Origin: SHZL01 sp963708905
GTDB lineage: Bacteria > Pseudomonadota > Gammaproteobacteria > Xanthomonadales > SZUA-36
Reading direction: 5' to 3'
Assembly: GCA_963708905.1 (NCBI GenBank)
Contig: CAVPUV010000052.1
Coordinates: 1-64,000 of the forward strand
DNA: 64,000 nucleotides
Positions 49,294 to 57,496 of the stretch are shown here, in pieces. The translations under genes were made by a program, and so were the position numbers. The stretch's first letter is position 1, and each line of letters begins with the position of its first letter. Under the pieces are notes generated by a model. It worked only from the letters and a program-made list of their open reading frames with translations, made no database searches and was not told where the DNA came from.

Positions 49294-51780
49294 TCAACTG
49301 CCGTGCAAAACATTCACCGGCGCGTGGGTGATCACGCGCCAGGTGGCCGCCATGCCGCTGAGGCTTACCAGGATCATGCCGGCCAGCGGGCCGGCCAGCC
49401 ACAACATGGTGCTGAATTGGTACTCCAGCTCGAACAACCTGGTGGCCAGCAGGTAGGCCGCCAGACTGGCGCCGGCCGCGGCCAGTATGCCGGCCAGCAG
49501 GCCGATACAGATAAACTCCGTGGCCACGCCCGACAGCACTTGCCGCCTGGAGGCGCCGAACGTACGCAGCATGGCGCTTTCGTAGCTGCGTTCATCCCGC
49601 GTGGACTGCACCGCAGCCCATAACACGGTGAGTCCTGCCAGCAGGGTAAACACGAATACGGCTTGCACCGCCAGGGCGGCCTTGTCCATTACATCGCGCA
49701 CTTGCGCCAGCATGGCGTCTAAATCAATGGCGGTGACACTGGGGAATGCCCGCATCAGTTCCAGCAAGGCCACGCGCTGCGATTGCGCAATAAAAAGACT
49801 GCCAATATAGGTGGCGGGATAGGGATCGAGCACGCCGGGCGAGAACAGTATGAAGAAGTTGGGGCTGAAGGAATCCCATGCCACCTTGCGCAAGCTGCTG
49901 ACGGTTGCGGAAACAGTTTCTCCGGCGACATCGAAAGCCAGGACGTCACCCAGTGACAGCCCAAGTTCGGCGGCAAATTTCTGCTCGACCGATACTTGCG
50001 GCTCGGCGGGCTCGCCATGCCAGAATTGGCCGGCCACGATGCGATTGTCATCCTGCAATGCATTGCTCCAGCTGAGATTGGCATCGCGCCGCGCCCAGCC
50101 TTCTCCTTCCGGATCTTCAAAGGTCATTTGCGTGACGTTGTGGCCGTTGATGGTGGTCATGCGCGCCCGCACCAGCGGCACGAATCGGGGTGGAGGAATT
50201 TGGCGTTCCTCAAGGAAGCTTTCCATCGCGGCCAATTCGTGTGGCTGGATATTGATCAGGAACTGGTTGGGCGCATTCTCCGGCAGGCTTCGGCGCCAGT
50301 CATCCATGAGTTGGTTGCGCACTGTGGTCAGCAACAACAGCACCATCAGCCCCAGGCCGAAAGCCACGATCTGCACCATGCTTTCGCGGCCGCGCCGCGC
50401 CAGGTTGGCCAGGCCAAAACGCCAGGAAATACCCGCCACGCCACGCAGGCGCTGCAGCAAGCGGACCAGCAGCCAGCCACTCAAGCCCAATGTGGCGAAC
50501 GTGACCGCGGCGCCCGCGAGTATGGTCAGCACCAGGCGGGCATCGCGCACCATCCATAACAGCAAAGCGACCAGTGCTGCAATGGCCGCGATCCAGCTGA
50601 CGCCATAACGTAAAGGCGGCGGTTCGAGGTCCTGCTGCAATACCCGCAACGGGGGTGTCCTGCTCATCTGCAGCAGATCGGGCAGAGCGAAACCCGCCAG
50701 GATGCACAGAGCCGTCACTACGCCCAGCACGGCTGGCGCCATGCCCGCTGGAGGCAAGACCTGGTCAATCATGTCGCGCATCAGCCAGGCCAGCCCATAT
50801 TGCGCCAGATAACCGATGACGCTGCCCGCCACCCCACCGGTCACCGCCACTACCAGCAATTGCAACAGGCTGGAGCGCACCAGCCAGGAGCGGCTTGCGC
50901 CCATGCATTTGATCAGTGCAATCCGATCACGGTGACGATGTGAATAGCGCCTGGCCGCCATCGCCACGGCCACCGCTGCCAGCAGCACCGAGACCAGTGA
51001 CGCCAGATTAAGGAAACGCCCGGCGCGCTCCATGGCAGAGCGGATCTGCGGATTGGCATCCTGGATGTCATTCAACTCCTCACCGGCTTGCAGCCTGGCC
51101 CCGAGCAGGGCTTTGAAATGCTCGATAGCCGTGCGTTTGCCGGCGAACAGCATGCGGTAGGAAACCCGGCTTCCCGGTTGAATCAACTGTGTTTGCCCGA
51201 CGTCAGCCGCGTTGATGAGCAAAGTTGGAGCCAGGTCAGCGAAGCGCCAGCCTTCATCCGGCCGGTGTTCAAGCACCCGGGTCAGCTTCAGCTTTGCCGC
51301 GCCCACCTCGATAACGATGCCGGTGTCCACTCCCAGCCTTGACAGCAAGCGCGGCGATGCCCAGGCTTCACCTGCTGGCGGGACGCCCGCAGCCGTGGTC
51401 ACCTGCGCCAGCAAACGAGGTGCGGTTTGCAGTTGGCCGCGCAAGGGATAACCTGGACTTACGGCCAGAATTCCGGCCAGTGTATTGGCTTCACCGGCGA
51501 ATACGACACTGGGCATGCTGGTAGTCACTGCCGTGCTCACACCTGCGCTCTGTGCCAGCTGGACATAATCGGCGCTGATGGTTTGCGTCGAGGCAATGCG
51601 CAGGTCGGCGGCCAGTGATTCAGCGGCCCGCATCGCCACGGCCTGGCCGACACGGTCGGTCAGAAATGCGACAGCAGTGAGTGCGCTGACGGCGATCAGC
51701 AGTGCAGTGGCGAGGACGGTGAGTTCTCCCGCCCTCCAGTCGCGGGCCAGCAGCTTCAGCGACAGTCCCGCTGCGTTCAT
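49294..51780 (-). CDS. ABC transporter permease, YbbP/FtsX-type
   Basis: 828 residues from ATG at 51780 (51792 also possible). An N-terminal helix, a large periplasmic domain, then two blocks of FtsX-type membrane helices with SVLLAAVAVAMAARRYSHRH and MLRTFGASRRQVLSGVATE. Such permeases, with the YbbA-type ATPase, are thought to act on envelope substrates or lipoproteins. It is translationally coupled (TGATG) to the ATPase gene. Length and layout match YbbP. Confidence 0.88.
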   Translation of the reverse strand: MNAAGLSLKLLARDWRAGELTVLATALLIAVSALTAVAFLTDRVGQAVAMRAAESLAADLRIASTQTISADYVQLAQSAGVSTAVTTSMPSVVFAGEANTLAGILAVSPGYPLRGQLQTAPRLLAQVTTAAGVPPAGEAWASPRLLSRLGVDTGIVIEVGAAKLKLTRVLEHRPDEGWRFADLAPTLLINAADVGQTQLIQPGSRVSYRMLFAGKRTAIEHFKALLGARLQAGEELNDIQDANPQIRSAMERAGRFLNLASLVSVLLAAVAVAMAARRYSHRHRDRIALIKCMGASRSWLVRSSLLQLLVVAVTGGVAGSVIGYLAQYGLAWLMRDMIDQVLPPAGMAPAVLGVVTALCILAGFALPDLLQMSRTPPLRVLQQDLEPPPLRYGVSWIAAIAALVALLLWMVRDARLVLTILAGAAVTFATLGLSGWLLVRLLQRLRGVAGISWRFGLANLARRGRESMVQIVAFGLGLMVLLLLTTVRNQLMDDWRRSLPENAPNQFLINIQPHELAAMESFLEERQIPPPRFVPLVRARMTTINGHNVTQMTFEDPEGEGWARRDANLSWSNALQDDNRIVAGQFWHGEPAEPQVSVEQKFAAELGLSLGDVLAFDVAGETVSATVSSLRKVAWDSFSPNFFILFSPGVLDPYPATYIGSLFIAQSQRVALLELMRAFPSVTAIDLDAMLAQVRDVMDKAALAVQAVFVFTLLAGLTVLWAAVQSTRDERSYESAMLRTFGASRRQVLSGVATEFICIGLLAGILAAAGASLAAYLLATRLFELEYQFSTMLWLAGPLAGMILVSLSGMAATWRVITHAPVNVLHGS

Positions 51781-51791
51781 GCCGGTGCGCA

Positions 51792-52478
51792 TCAGGAGCT
51801 CGCGGCAACGAAGCGTCCGGCGTCCATGTACAACACGCGGCTGCAGCGGGAAGCGAGAGAAACGTCATGGGTGACCAGCAGCAGGGTGGTGCCGGCATCG
51901 CGGTTGAGCTCGAACAACAGATTGATCACCCGCTCGCCGGTCAGCTGGTCCAGGTTGCCGGTGGGTTCATCGGCAAATAATACCGCTGGCCGCACCACAA
52001 ACGCGCGCGCAATGGCGACGCGTTGTTTTTCACCTCCGGACAACTGATGCGGGTAATGGCCCTGGCGTTGTTCCAGGCCCACGGTGCGCAATGCAGCAAG
52101 AGCTATCCCGGCGGCATGAACCACGCCGGTGAGTTCCAGCGGCAACATCACATTTTCCAGCGCAGTCAGCGAGGGCAGCAGGTGAAAGGACTGGAATACG
52201 AAGCCGACGTTTTTGGCCCGCAGCGCAGCGCGGCCGTCTTCATCCAGCGCGGTGATCTCGGTGTCATTGAGCCAGACTTGTCCCCCGCTGGGAACATCCA
52301 GGCCGGCGAGCAGTCCCAGCAAGGTGGATTTTCCCGCCCCGGACACGCCGACGATGGCTATGGTTTCACCGGCCAGGATATCCAGGCTTACATGGTCGAG
52401 TATGGTCAACGGGCCTTCCGGGCTGTTAACCTGCTTGCACAGGTTTTCAGCCCTTAGTACCGAAACAGGATCGATCAT
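51792..52478 (-). CDS. ABC transporter ATP-binding protein, YbbA-type
   Basis: 228 residues. Walker A GVSGAGKST, signature LSGGEKQRVAIARA, Walker B VLFADEPTGNLD and switch LVTHD are all present, as in the LolD/MacB/YbbA group. ATG at 52478 is chosen by homology; ATG at 52502 would overlap tesA further. Its start codon overlaps that of divergent tesA. Partner permease follows. Confidence 0.92.
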   Translation of the reverse strand: MIDPVSVLRAENLCKQVNSPEGPLTILDHVSLDILAGETIAIVGVSGAGKSTLLGLLAGLDVPSGGQVWLNDTEITALDEDGRAALRAKNVGFVFQSFHLLPSLTALENVMLPLELTGVVHAAGIALAALRTVGLEQRQGHYPHQLSGGEKQRVAIARAFVVRPAVLFADEPTGNLDQLTGERVINLLFELNRDAGTTLLLVTHDVSLASRCSRVLYMDAGRFVAASS

Positions 52479-53100
52479 GCGCTCAGTTCTTTCGCTGTTC
52501 ATTGTTATTACTCTGTCATTCGCCCGGGCCGGGTGGGCAGATAGCGACCGGGTGATTCTGATTCTCGGTGACAGCCTCAGCGCCGCTTATGGAATGGAAC
52601 TGGGCGAATCCTGGCCCAGCGTGTTACAGCACCGGCTTACAGAAGATGGTCATGCTTACCGGGTTTTCAACTCGAGTATCGTTGGCGATACCACCGAAGG
52701 AGGACTGAGCCGGCTGCCGCGACTGCTGGCCGAGCAGCGGCCAGCCATCGTGATCATTGAACTGGGCGGCAATGATGGCCTGCGCGGCTTGCCGTTGGAG
52801 GTCACGCGCAACAATCTGCAGTCGATGATAGATCAGAGCCAGGCCACAGGGGCCAGCATTGTGCTCGCGGGCATGCGCCTGCCACCCAATTACGGCCAGA
52901 CCTACACTGCAAGGTTCAGTGCCATGTTCCTTTCCCTGGCTGCTGATACCAAGGTCAGTTTCATTCCTTTCCTGCTTGAAGGTATCGCGCTGGAACCCAG
53001 CCTGATGCAGCTCGATGGTATCCACCCCACGGCACAGGCACAGCCCTTGCTGTTGCACAATGTCTGGCAAGCGCTGGAGCCGCTTTTGCAGCAGCGGTAA
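52477..53100 (+). CDS. tesA: Periplasmic thioesterase/lysophospholipase (TesA-like)
   Basis: 207 residues. A signal peptide (VLSLFIVITLSFARAGWA) is followed by SGNH-hydrolase blocks: LILGDSLSAAYGM (serine), GGNDGLRG and DGIHPTAQAQ (catalytic Asp-His). TesA hydrolyses acyl-CoA and lysophospholipids. The ATG shares two bases with the ybbA-type start on the other strand (CATG at 52476-52479), the same divergent neighbourhood seen in E. coli but with no gap at all. Confidence 0.93.
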   Translation: MRSVLSLFIVITLSFARAGWADSDRVILILGDSLSAAYGMELGESWPSVLQHRLTEDGHAYRVFNSSIVGDTTEGGLSRLPRLLAEQRPAIVIIELGGNDGLRGLPLEVTRNNLQSMIDQSQATGASIVLAGMRLPPNYGQTYTARFSAMFLSLAADTKVSFIPFLLEGIALEPSLMQLDGIHPTAQAQPLLLHNVWQALEPLLQQR

Positions 53101-53110
53101 AGGACAGCAG

Positions 53111-54121
53111 ATGGATATCATGAATCGGGATGCCGCAGATGGCCGTATGCTGCTGAGTGTGCTCACCTTGGTGGTGGGTACCTGGGGCATTCTCGGATGG
53201 TTCGACCTCGCCAACCAGACACAGGCGGGATTCGTTACCAATGGCAACAATACCGTGACGCAGGTTTACCGCGGCGGTCCGGCACAGGCTGCAGGCCTGG
53301 GGCCGGGAGATCATATCACCCATGTCGACGGTGTTCCGGTCGAGGATGCCGCTACCATCGCGCGTCAGGCGCGCAAGAAAGTGGGTGAGGTACAACGCCT
53401 CACGCTTGCAAGTACCGGGCAATCCAAAGAGTTGCTGATCACTTATGGCCCATTGCCGGAACGTGAACTCCGTTTGGCGCATGCGGCAATGATTGTCGGA
53501 TTCTGTTTCCTGTTGTTGCCACTGCTGGCGTTTTATCGCCAACCCATCGAGGCTACCCGCGTGCTCGCCGTGATGGGTATCGGTCTCAGCCTGGCATTCA
53601 TGAACGGACCTTACATCGCTGCATTCAGCATGCGTGCGCTGACCATCGCGATCACCAGCCTGTTCGTGTTATTTGGAGTAGCGGCGCTGCTGCAGTTTTT
53701 GCTCGTATTTCCGCAGCGGCGTCCCTGGCTGCGACGGCCCCATGGCAAAAAGTTGCTCTACCTGCCGGCGTTTGTGCTGTGGTTGTTGATTGCCTGGCGG
53801 GTGCTGTTTACGCCGGCCGCCAGCCCTGCATTGAATGTGCTGACCAGCACCCTGGCCGGCGTCATCACCGGGTCTTACTTCTTGCTCAGCCTGTTCCAGG
53901 TGTTGCGCAACTACAGTCGTACGGACCAGGCCCAACGCCGGGCGCTCAAGATCAATTCGATGCTGCTGGGCACGGTTGCCGCCCTGGTACCCGTAACCAT
54001 TGCGCAGCTGGTTGCCGCATTTTCACCGCAATCCGCGTTACCGGGGCAGGACTACTACTTCATCACCCTGGCCCTGATCCCCTTGAGTTGGGCCCGTTCG
54101 GCAGGCTCATCGGCCGTGTGA
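53111..54121 (+). CDS. PDZ-domain multi-pass membrane protein
   Basis: 336 residues from ATG at 53111 (AAGGACAG upstream). One N-terminal helix, a periplasmic PDZ domain (TQVYRGGPAQAAGLGPGDHI, HVDGVPVEDAATIA), then about seven membrane helices. Proteins with this front half usually continue into a cytoplasmic signalling domain after ALIPLSWA; here the frame ends ten residues later (RSAGSSAV). It may be a naturally short form or a truncated sensor. Confidence 0.7.
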   Translation: MDIMNRDAADGRMLLSVLTLVVGTWGILGWFDLANQTQAGFVTNGNNTVTQVYRGGPAQAAGLGPGDHITHVDGVPVEDAATIARQARKKVGEVQRLTLASTGQSKELLITYGPLPERELRLAHAAMIVGFCFLLLPLLAFYRQPIEATRVLAVMGIGLSLAFMNGPYIAAFSMRALTIAITSLFVLFGVAALLQFLLVFPQRRPWLRRPHGKKLLYLPAFVLWLLIAWRVLFTPAASPALNVLTSTLAGVITGSYFLLSLFQVLRNYSRTDQAQRRALKINSMLLGTVAALVPVTIAQLVAAFSPQSALPGQDYYFITLALIPLSWARSAGSSAV

Positions 54122-54253
54122 GTGCGGCAAATTCGAAATCGACCGGCTGATGGGCAGTATGGCGCCCGCTATGGACGTGGGCCGGGACAGCACGTATTAT
54201 TCCGCCAATTAACCCATACCCATTGTCCTTTCCGGCGGATTACAACGAAAACC

Positions 54254-55147
54254 ATGATCAAATTCGTCGTGTTCATCATGTTGGCAATAACCTGTTCCGT
54301 CCCCGCCGTGGCCGCAGATACAAGCTATCCGGTCTTGCTCGCTGCGGCGGACAGGAATTTGCAGATGCAGCTGGAAAAGCTGGTGCGCAGGCAGGGTTTG
54401 TGGCCTGCCGTCGAGCGTGGTGAACTGTCACTGGTGCTGGCCATCGTGACGGATCCGGCCAAGCCGCAGATGGCGGATTTGAATGGCCACAAAATGATGT
54501 ACGCGGCCAGCTTGCCCAAGATCGCCATCCTGCTGGGGGCCGCGGTGGCCATCGAAGAGGGGAAGCTTGACCTGGATGCGAAGCTGCAGGCGGACATCGT
54601 CAACATGATTCGCTATTCATCGAACGAGTGTGCGACACGGGTGCTCGGACAGGTCGGCCGCGAGAATCTGATCAACTTGCTGCAGTCGCCGGAGTACGAT
54701 TTTTATGATGCCAACGGCGAAGGGGGCCTGTGGGTAGGCAAGGATTACGGCCCCAGTCCGGCGTATCATCGTGACCCCTTGCACAACCTGTCGCATGGCG
54801 CCACGGCATTCCAGGTCGCCCGTTTCTACTACCGGCTCAATGCCGGCACCCTGGTCAACCCCGAGTACACCGAACTGATGCTCGATGCCCTGTCGCATCC
54901 GGGAATTCCGCACAAGTTCGTCAAGGGTCTACAGGGTGTGCCGGGCATCGAAGTCTATCGCAAATCCGGTACCTGGAAAGATTTCCATGCTGACAGCGCG
55001 CTGGTGCATTTCCGCGATCAGACCTACATCATCGTCGGCCTGGCGCATAACAGGAACGGCGGCAAATGGCTGGCACAACTGGCCCGGCCTATCAACGACA
55101 TGGTCAGCCTGCAGAAAAAACTTCCCGCCATCGCGCACAACAGATAA
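54254..55147 (+). CDS. Class A beta-lactamase-like serine hydrolase
   Basis: 297 residues from ATG at 54254. A signal peptide (VVFIMLAITCSVPAVAA) precedes the SxxK motif in AASLPKIA, the SxN-like motif RYSSNECA and RKSGTW in place of KTG. These are the active-site motifs of the penicillin-binding-protein/beta-lactamase fold. It could be a beta-lactamase or a cell-wall hydrolase; the replacement of SDN by SSN and KTG by KSG occurs in both. It precedes the mer operon. Confidence 0.82.
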   Translation: MIKFVVFIMLAITCSVPAVAADTSYPVLLAAADRNLQMQLEKLVRRQGLWPAVERGELSLVLAIVTDPAKPQMADLNGHKMMYAASLPKIAILLGAAVAIEEGKLDLDAKLQADIVNMIRYSSNECATRVLGQVGRENLINLLQSPEYDFYDANGEGGLWVGKDYGPSPAYHRDPLHNLSHGATAFQVARFYYRLNAGTLVNPEYTELMLDALSHPGIPHKFVKGLQGVPGIEVYRKSGTWKDFHADSALVHFRDQTYIIVGLAHNRNGGKWLAQLARPINDMVSLQKKLPAIAHNR

Positions 55148-55219
55148 GCCACATAAGCCGCACGGCAGCCCTGGCGAAACCGCCGATCGTCAGATTCTGA
55201 AAAAAGGTTTGCATATCAC

Positions 55220-55258
55220 TTGAGTCCGTACTTGGGTACGGTTGTAATGTTACGCCCT
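55220..55258 (+). promoter_or_regulatory. MerR-type operator-promoter of the mer operon
   Basis: TTGAGT (-35), a 19-bp spacer containing the dyad CCGTAC-TTGG-GTACGG, then TAATGT (-10) and TTACGCC. The long spacer with a central dyad is the hallmark of MerR-controlled promoters, and the sequence closely follows the classical mer operator. No merR gene is found beside it or elsewhere in the window. Confidence 0.85.
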
Positions 55259-55286
55259 GCATTCCAGCTTCAACAGGTCAAAAAGC

Positions 55287-55676
55287 ATGTCAGCACCACC
55301 AACTGAACTACCAAGGTCCGAGTCGCAAAGCAAAATTCAAACAGGACGCGGCGCCCTCTTTGCCGGCGGGTTGGCCGCGATCTTTGCCTCGGCGTGCTGC
55401 CTGGGCCCACTGGTCCTGATCACCCTGGGATTCAGCGGTGCATGGATTGGTAATCTGACCGCACTGGAACCGTATCGCCCGATCTTTATCGCGGCGGCGC
55501 TGGTGGCCATGTTCTTCGCCTGGCGCCGCATCTTTCGCCCGCTGCAGGACTGCAAGCCGGGCGAGGTCTGTGCTGTACCCCAGGTGCGAATCACCTACAA
55601 GCTTATTTTCTGGATTGTGGCTGCCCTGGTAGTGGTCGCGCTGGCCTTCCCTTATGTCCTTCCACTGTTCTACTGA
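55287..55676 (+). CDS. merT: Mercuric ion transporter MerT
   Basis: 129 residues with three membrane helices. The first helix has the paired cysteines in FASACCLGPL; a cytoplasmic-side loop has DCKPGEVC. Both pairs relay Hg(II) from MerP to MerA. Length is slightly above the usual 116, from an extended N-terminus. It looks intact. Confidence 0.93.
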   Translation: MSAPPTELPRSESQSKIQTGRGALFAGGLAAIFASACCLGPLVLITLGFSGAWIGNLTALEPYRPIFIAAALVAMFFAWRRIFRPLQDCKPGEVCAVPQVRITYKLIFWIVAALVVVALAFPYVLPLFY

Positions 55677-55688
55677 CAGGAGATTCAC

Positions 55689-55862
55689 ATGAACAAACTT
55701 ATCGCCATACTTGCGCTTACCAAAGTCGAAGGCGTCAATAAAGTTGACGTGACATTCGAAAAACTCGAAGACGTCGTCACCTTCGATGATGCCAGGACCA
55801 GCGTCCAGGCGCTGACCGAGGCGACCACAAATGCGGGCTATCCGTCATCAGTGAAGAAATGA
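55689..55862 (+). CDS. merP: MerP with internal deletion of its mercury-binding region
   Basis: 57 residues instead of about 91. It starts MNKLIAILAL like a MerP signal peptide, then jumps to TKVEGVNKVDVTFEKLEDVV, TFDDARTSVQALTEATTNAG and YPSSVKK, the second half of MerP. The rest of the signal peptide and the GMTCxxC mercury site (about 33 residues) are gone in frame. As it stands it could neither be exported normally nor bind mercury. Confidence 0.85.
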   Translation: MNKLIAILALTKVEGVNKVDVTFEKLEDVVTFDDARTSVQALTEATTNAGYPSSVKK

Positions 55863-55905
55863 GCATGCATGATCCGAAAACCCTGATCCGGGCCGGAGAA
55901 AAAAA

Positions 55906-57354
55906 TTGATCGATCTAACTGTGGACGGCATGACCTGCGACTCGTGCGCCACTGGCGGCGGGCTGCATGTCGCGGTCATCGGTACCGGCGGCGGCGCGAT
56001 GGCGGCGGCGATCACGGCCGCCGAGCAGGGCGCCCGGGTCACCCTGATCGAGCGCGGCACGGTCGGCGGCACCTGCGTCAATATCGGCTGCGTGCCCTCG
56101 AAGATCATGATCCGCGCGGCGCATTTCGCCCACGCGCGCAAGGAAAGCCCGTTTGATTCCGGCATCTCGGCAGCGGCGCCGCGGATCGATCGCAAAGTAT
56201 TGCTGGCCCAGCAACAGGCCCGCGTCGAGGAACTGCGCGCGAGCAAGTACCAGGCGATCATCGATGGCAATCCGAGTATCACCCTGCTGCATGGCGAAGC
56301 GAGCTTCAAGGACGCCCGCTCGCTCACCGTCACGCTCAACAGCGGCGGCAAGCGGGCCGTGCCCTTCGATCGCGCGTTGATCGCCACCGGCGCGCGCCCG
56401 GCCGTGCCGCCGATACGCGGATTGCAGGGCACACCCTATTGGACCTCCACCGAGGCACTGGCCAGCGACACGATTCCGCCCCGGCTGCTGGTGATCGGCT
56501 CGTCGGTGGTGGCGGTGGAACTGGCGCAGGCCTATTCGCGCCTTGGCAGCCAGGTGACCATCGTCGCCCGTAGCCGACTGTTCTTGCGTGACGATCCCGC
56601 CATCGGCGAGGCGCTGGAACAGGTGTTTGCGGACGAGAGCATCACCGTGCTGCGCCAGACCCAGACTCACTCGGCGGCACATGCGAACCACGAGTTCGTG
56701 CTGGAGACGTCCGCCGGAATGCTCACCGGCGATGCGTTGCTGATCGCCACTGGCCGCGCACCGAACGTCGAGGCCCTGAACCTTGATGGGATTGGTGTGC
56801 GCACCGGCCAGGGTGGCACGATCGCGGTCGACGCACACCTGCAGACCAGCGTGCCGCATATCTACGCGGCGGGTGACTGTACCGACCAGCCGCAGTTCGT
56901 TTATGTGGCGGCCGCTGGCGGCTCGCGTGCGGCGAAGAACATGACCGGCGGCGATGCGACTCTGGACCTGCGCAGCATGCCGGCGGTGGTATTCACCGAC
57001 CCGCAGATCGCGACCGTCGGATTGTCGGAAGCCGCGGCGCAAGTCCTGGGCATCGAAACCGACAGCCGCACGCTGACGCTCGACAACGTCCCGCGCGCGC
57101 TGGTCAATTTCGATACGCGTGGCTTCATCAAGATCGTCGCGGAGGCGGGCACGGGCCAGATTCTGGGCGTACAGGCGGTGGCCGCCGGGGCCGGAGAATT
57201 GATCCAGAGCGCGGCGCTGGCGATCCACCACAACATGACCGTTGACGAACTGGCCGGCCAGTTGTTCCCGTACCTGACGATGGTCGAGGGGCTGAAACTG
57301 TGCGCCCAGACCTTCACCCGGGACGTCAAACAACTGTCTTGTTGCGCGGCGTGA
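55906..57354 (+). CDS. merA: Mercuric reductase lacking most of its N-terminal metal-binding domain
   Basis: 482 residues (usual about 560) from TTG at 55906, with GGAG upstream. It begins VDGMTCDSCA as full-length MerA does, then passes directly to GGGLHVAVIGTGGGAMAAA, so about 80 residues of the HMA domain and linker are missing in frame. The catalytic core is complete: GGTCVNIGCVPSK active-site disulfide, FAD and NADPH motifs, and the C-terminal LSCCAA pair. It should still reduce Hg(II), as natural MerA without the N-domain does. Confidence 0.92.
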   Translation: MIDLTVDGMTCDSCATGGGLHVAVIGTGGGAMAAAITAAEQGARVTLIERGTVGGTCVNIGCVPSKIMIRAAHFAHARKESPFDSGISAAAPRIDRKVLLAQQQARVEELRASKYQAIIDGNPSITLLHGEASFKDARSLTVTLNSGGKRAVPFDRALIATGARPAVPPIRGLQGTPYWTSTEALASDTIPPRLLVIGSSVVAVELAQAYSRLGSQVTIVARSRLFLRDDPAIGEALEQVFADESITVLRQTQTHSAAHANHEFVLETSAGMLTGDALLIATGRAPNVEALNLDGIGVRTGQGGTIAVDAHLQTSVPHIYAAGDCTDQPQFVYVAAAGGSRAAKNMTGGDATLDLRSMPAVVFTDPQIATVGLSEAAAQVLGIETDSRTLTLDNVPRALVNFDTRGFIKIVAEAGTGQILGVQAVAAGAGELIQSAALAIHHNMTVDELAGQLFPYLTMVEGLKLCAQTFTRDVKQLSCCAA

Positions 57355-57378
57355 GCATTGCACCCCGCAGAGAAAATA

Positions 57379-57490
57379 ATGAATTTCAAACCTGCGCCAA
57401 TGAGGTGGTCCGCTGGCGCGCGGCGCGCCGACCACACCCTTGACCTGATCGTGATCGGCACTGCCGCTCATGCCACCGCCATGGGCTATG
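57379..57490 (+). pseudogene. N-terminal scrap of an FAD-dependent oxidoreductase
   Basis: From ATG at 57379 the frame reads a basic start and then HTLDLIVIGTAAHATAMGYA, the look of a flavin-binding N-terminus. After about 37 codons it runs into antisense of the neighbouring hydrolase gene. It is probably the start of a further mer-region oxidoreductase cut at the edge of the inserted segment. Confidence 0.45.
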
Positions 57491-57496
57491 CTTACG

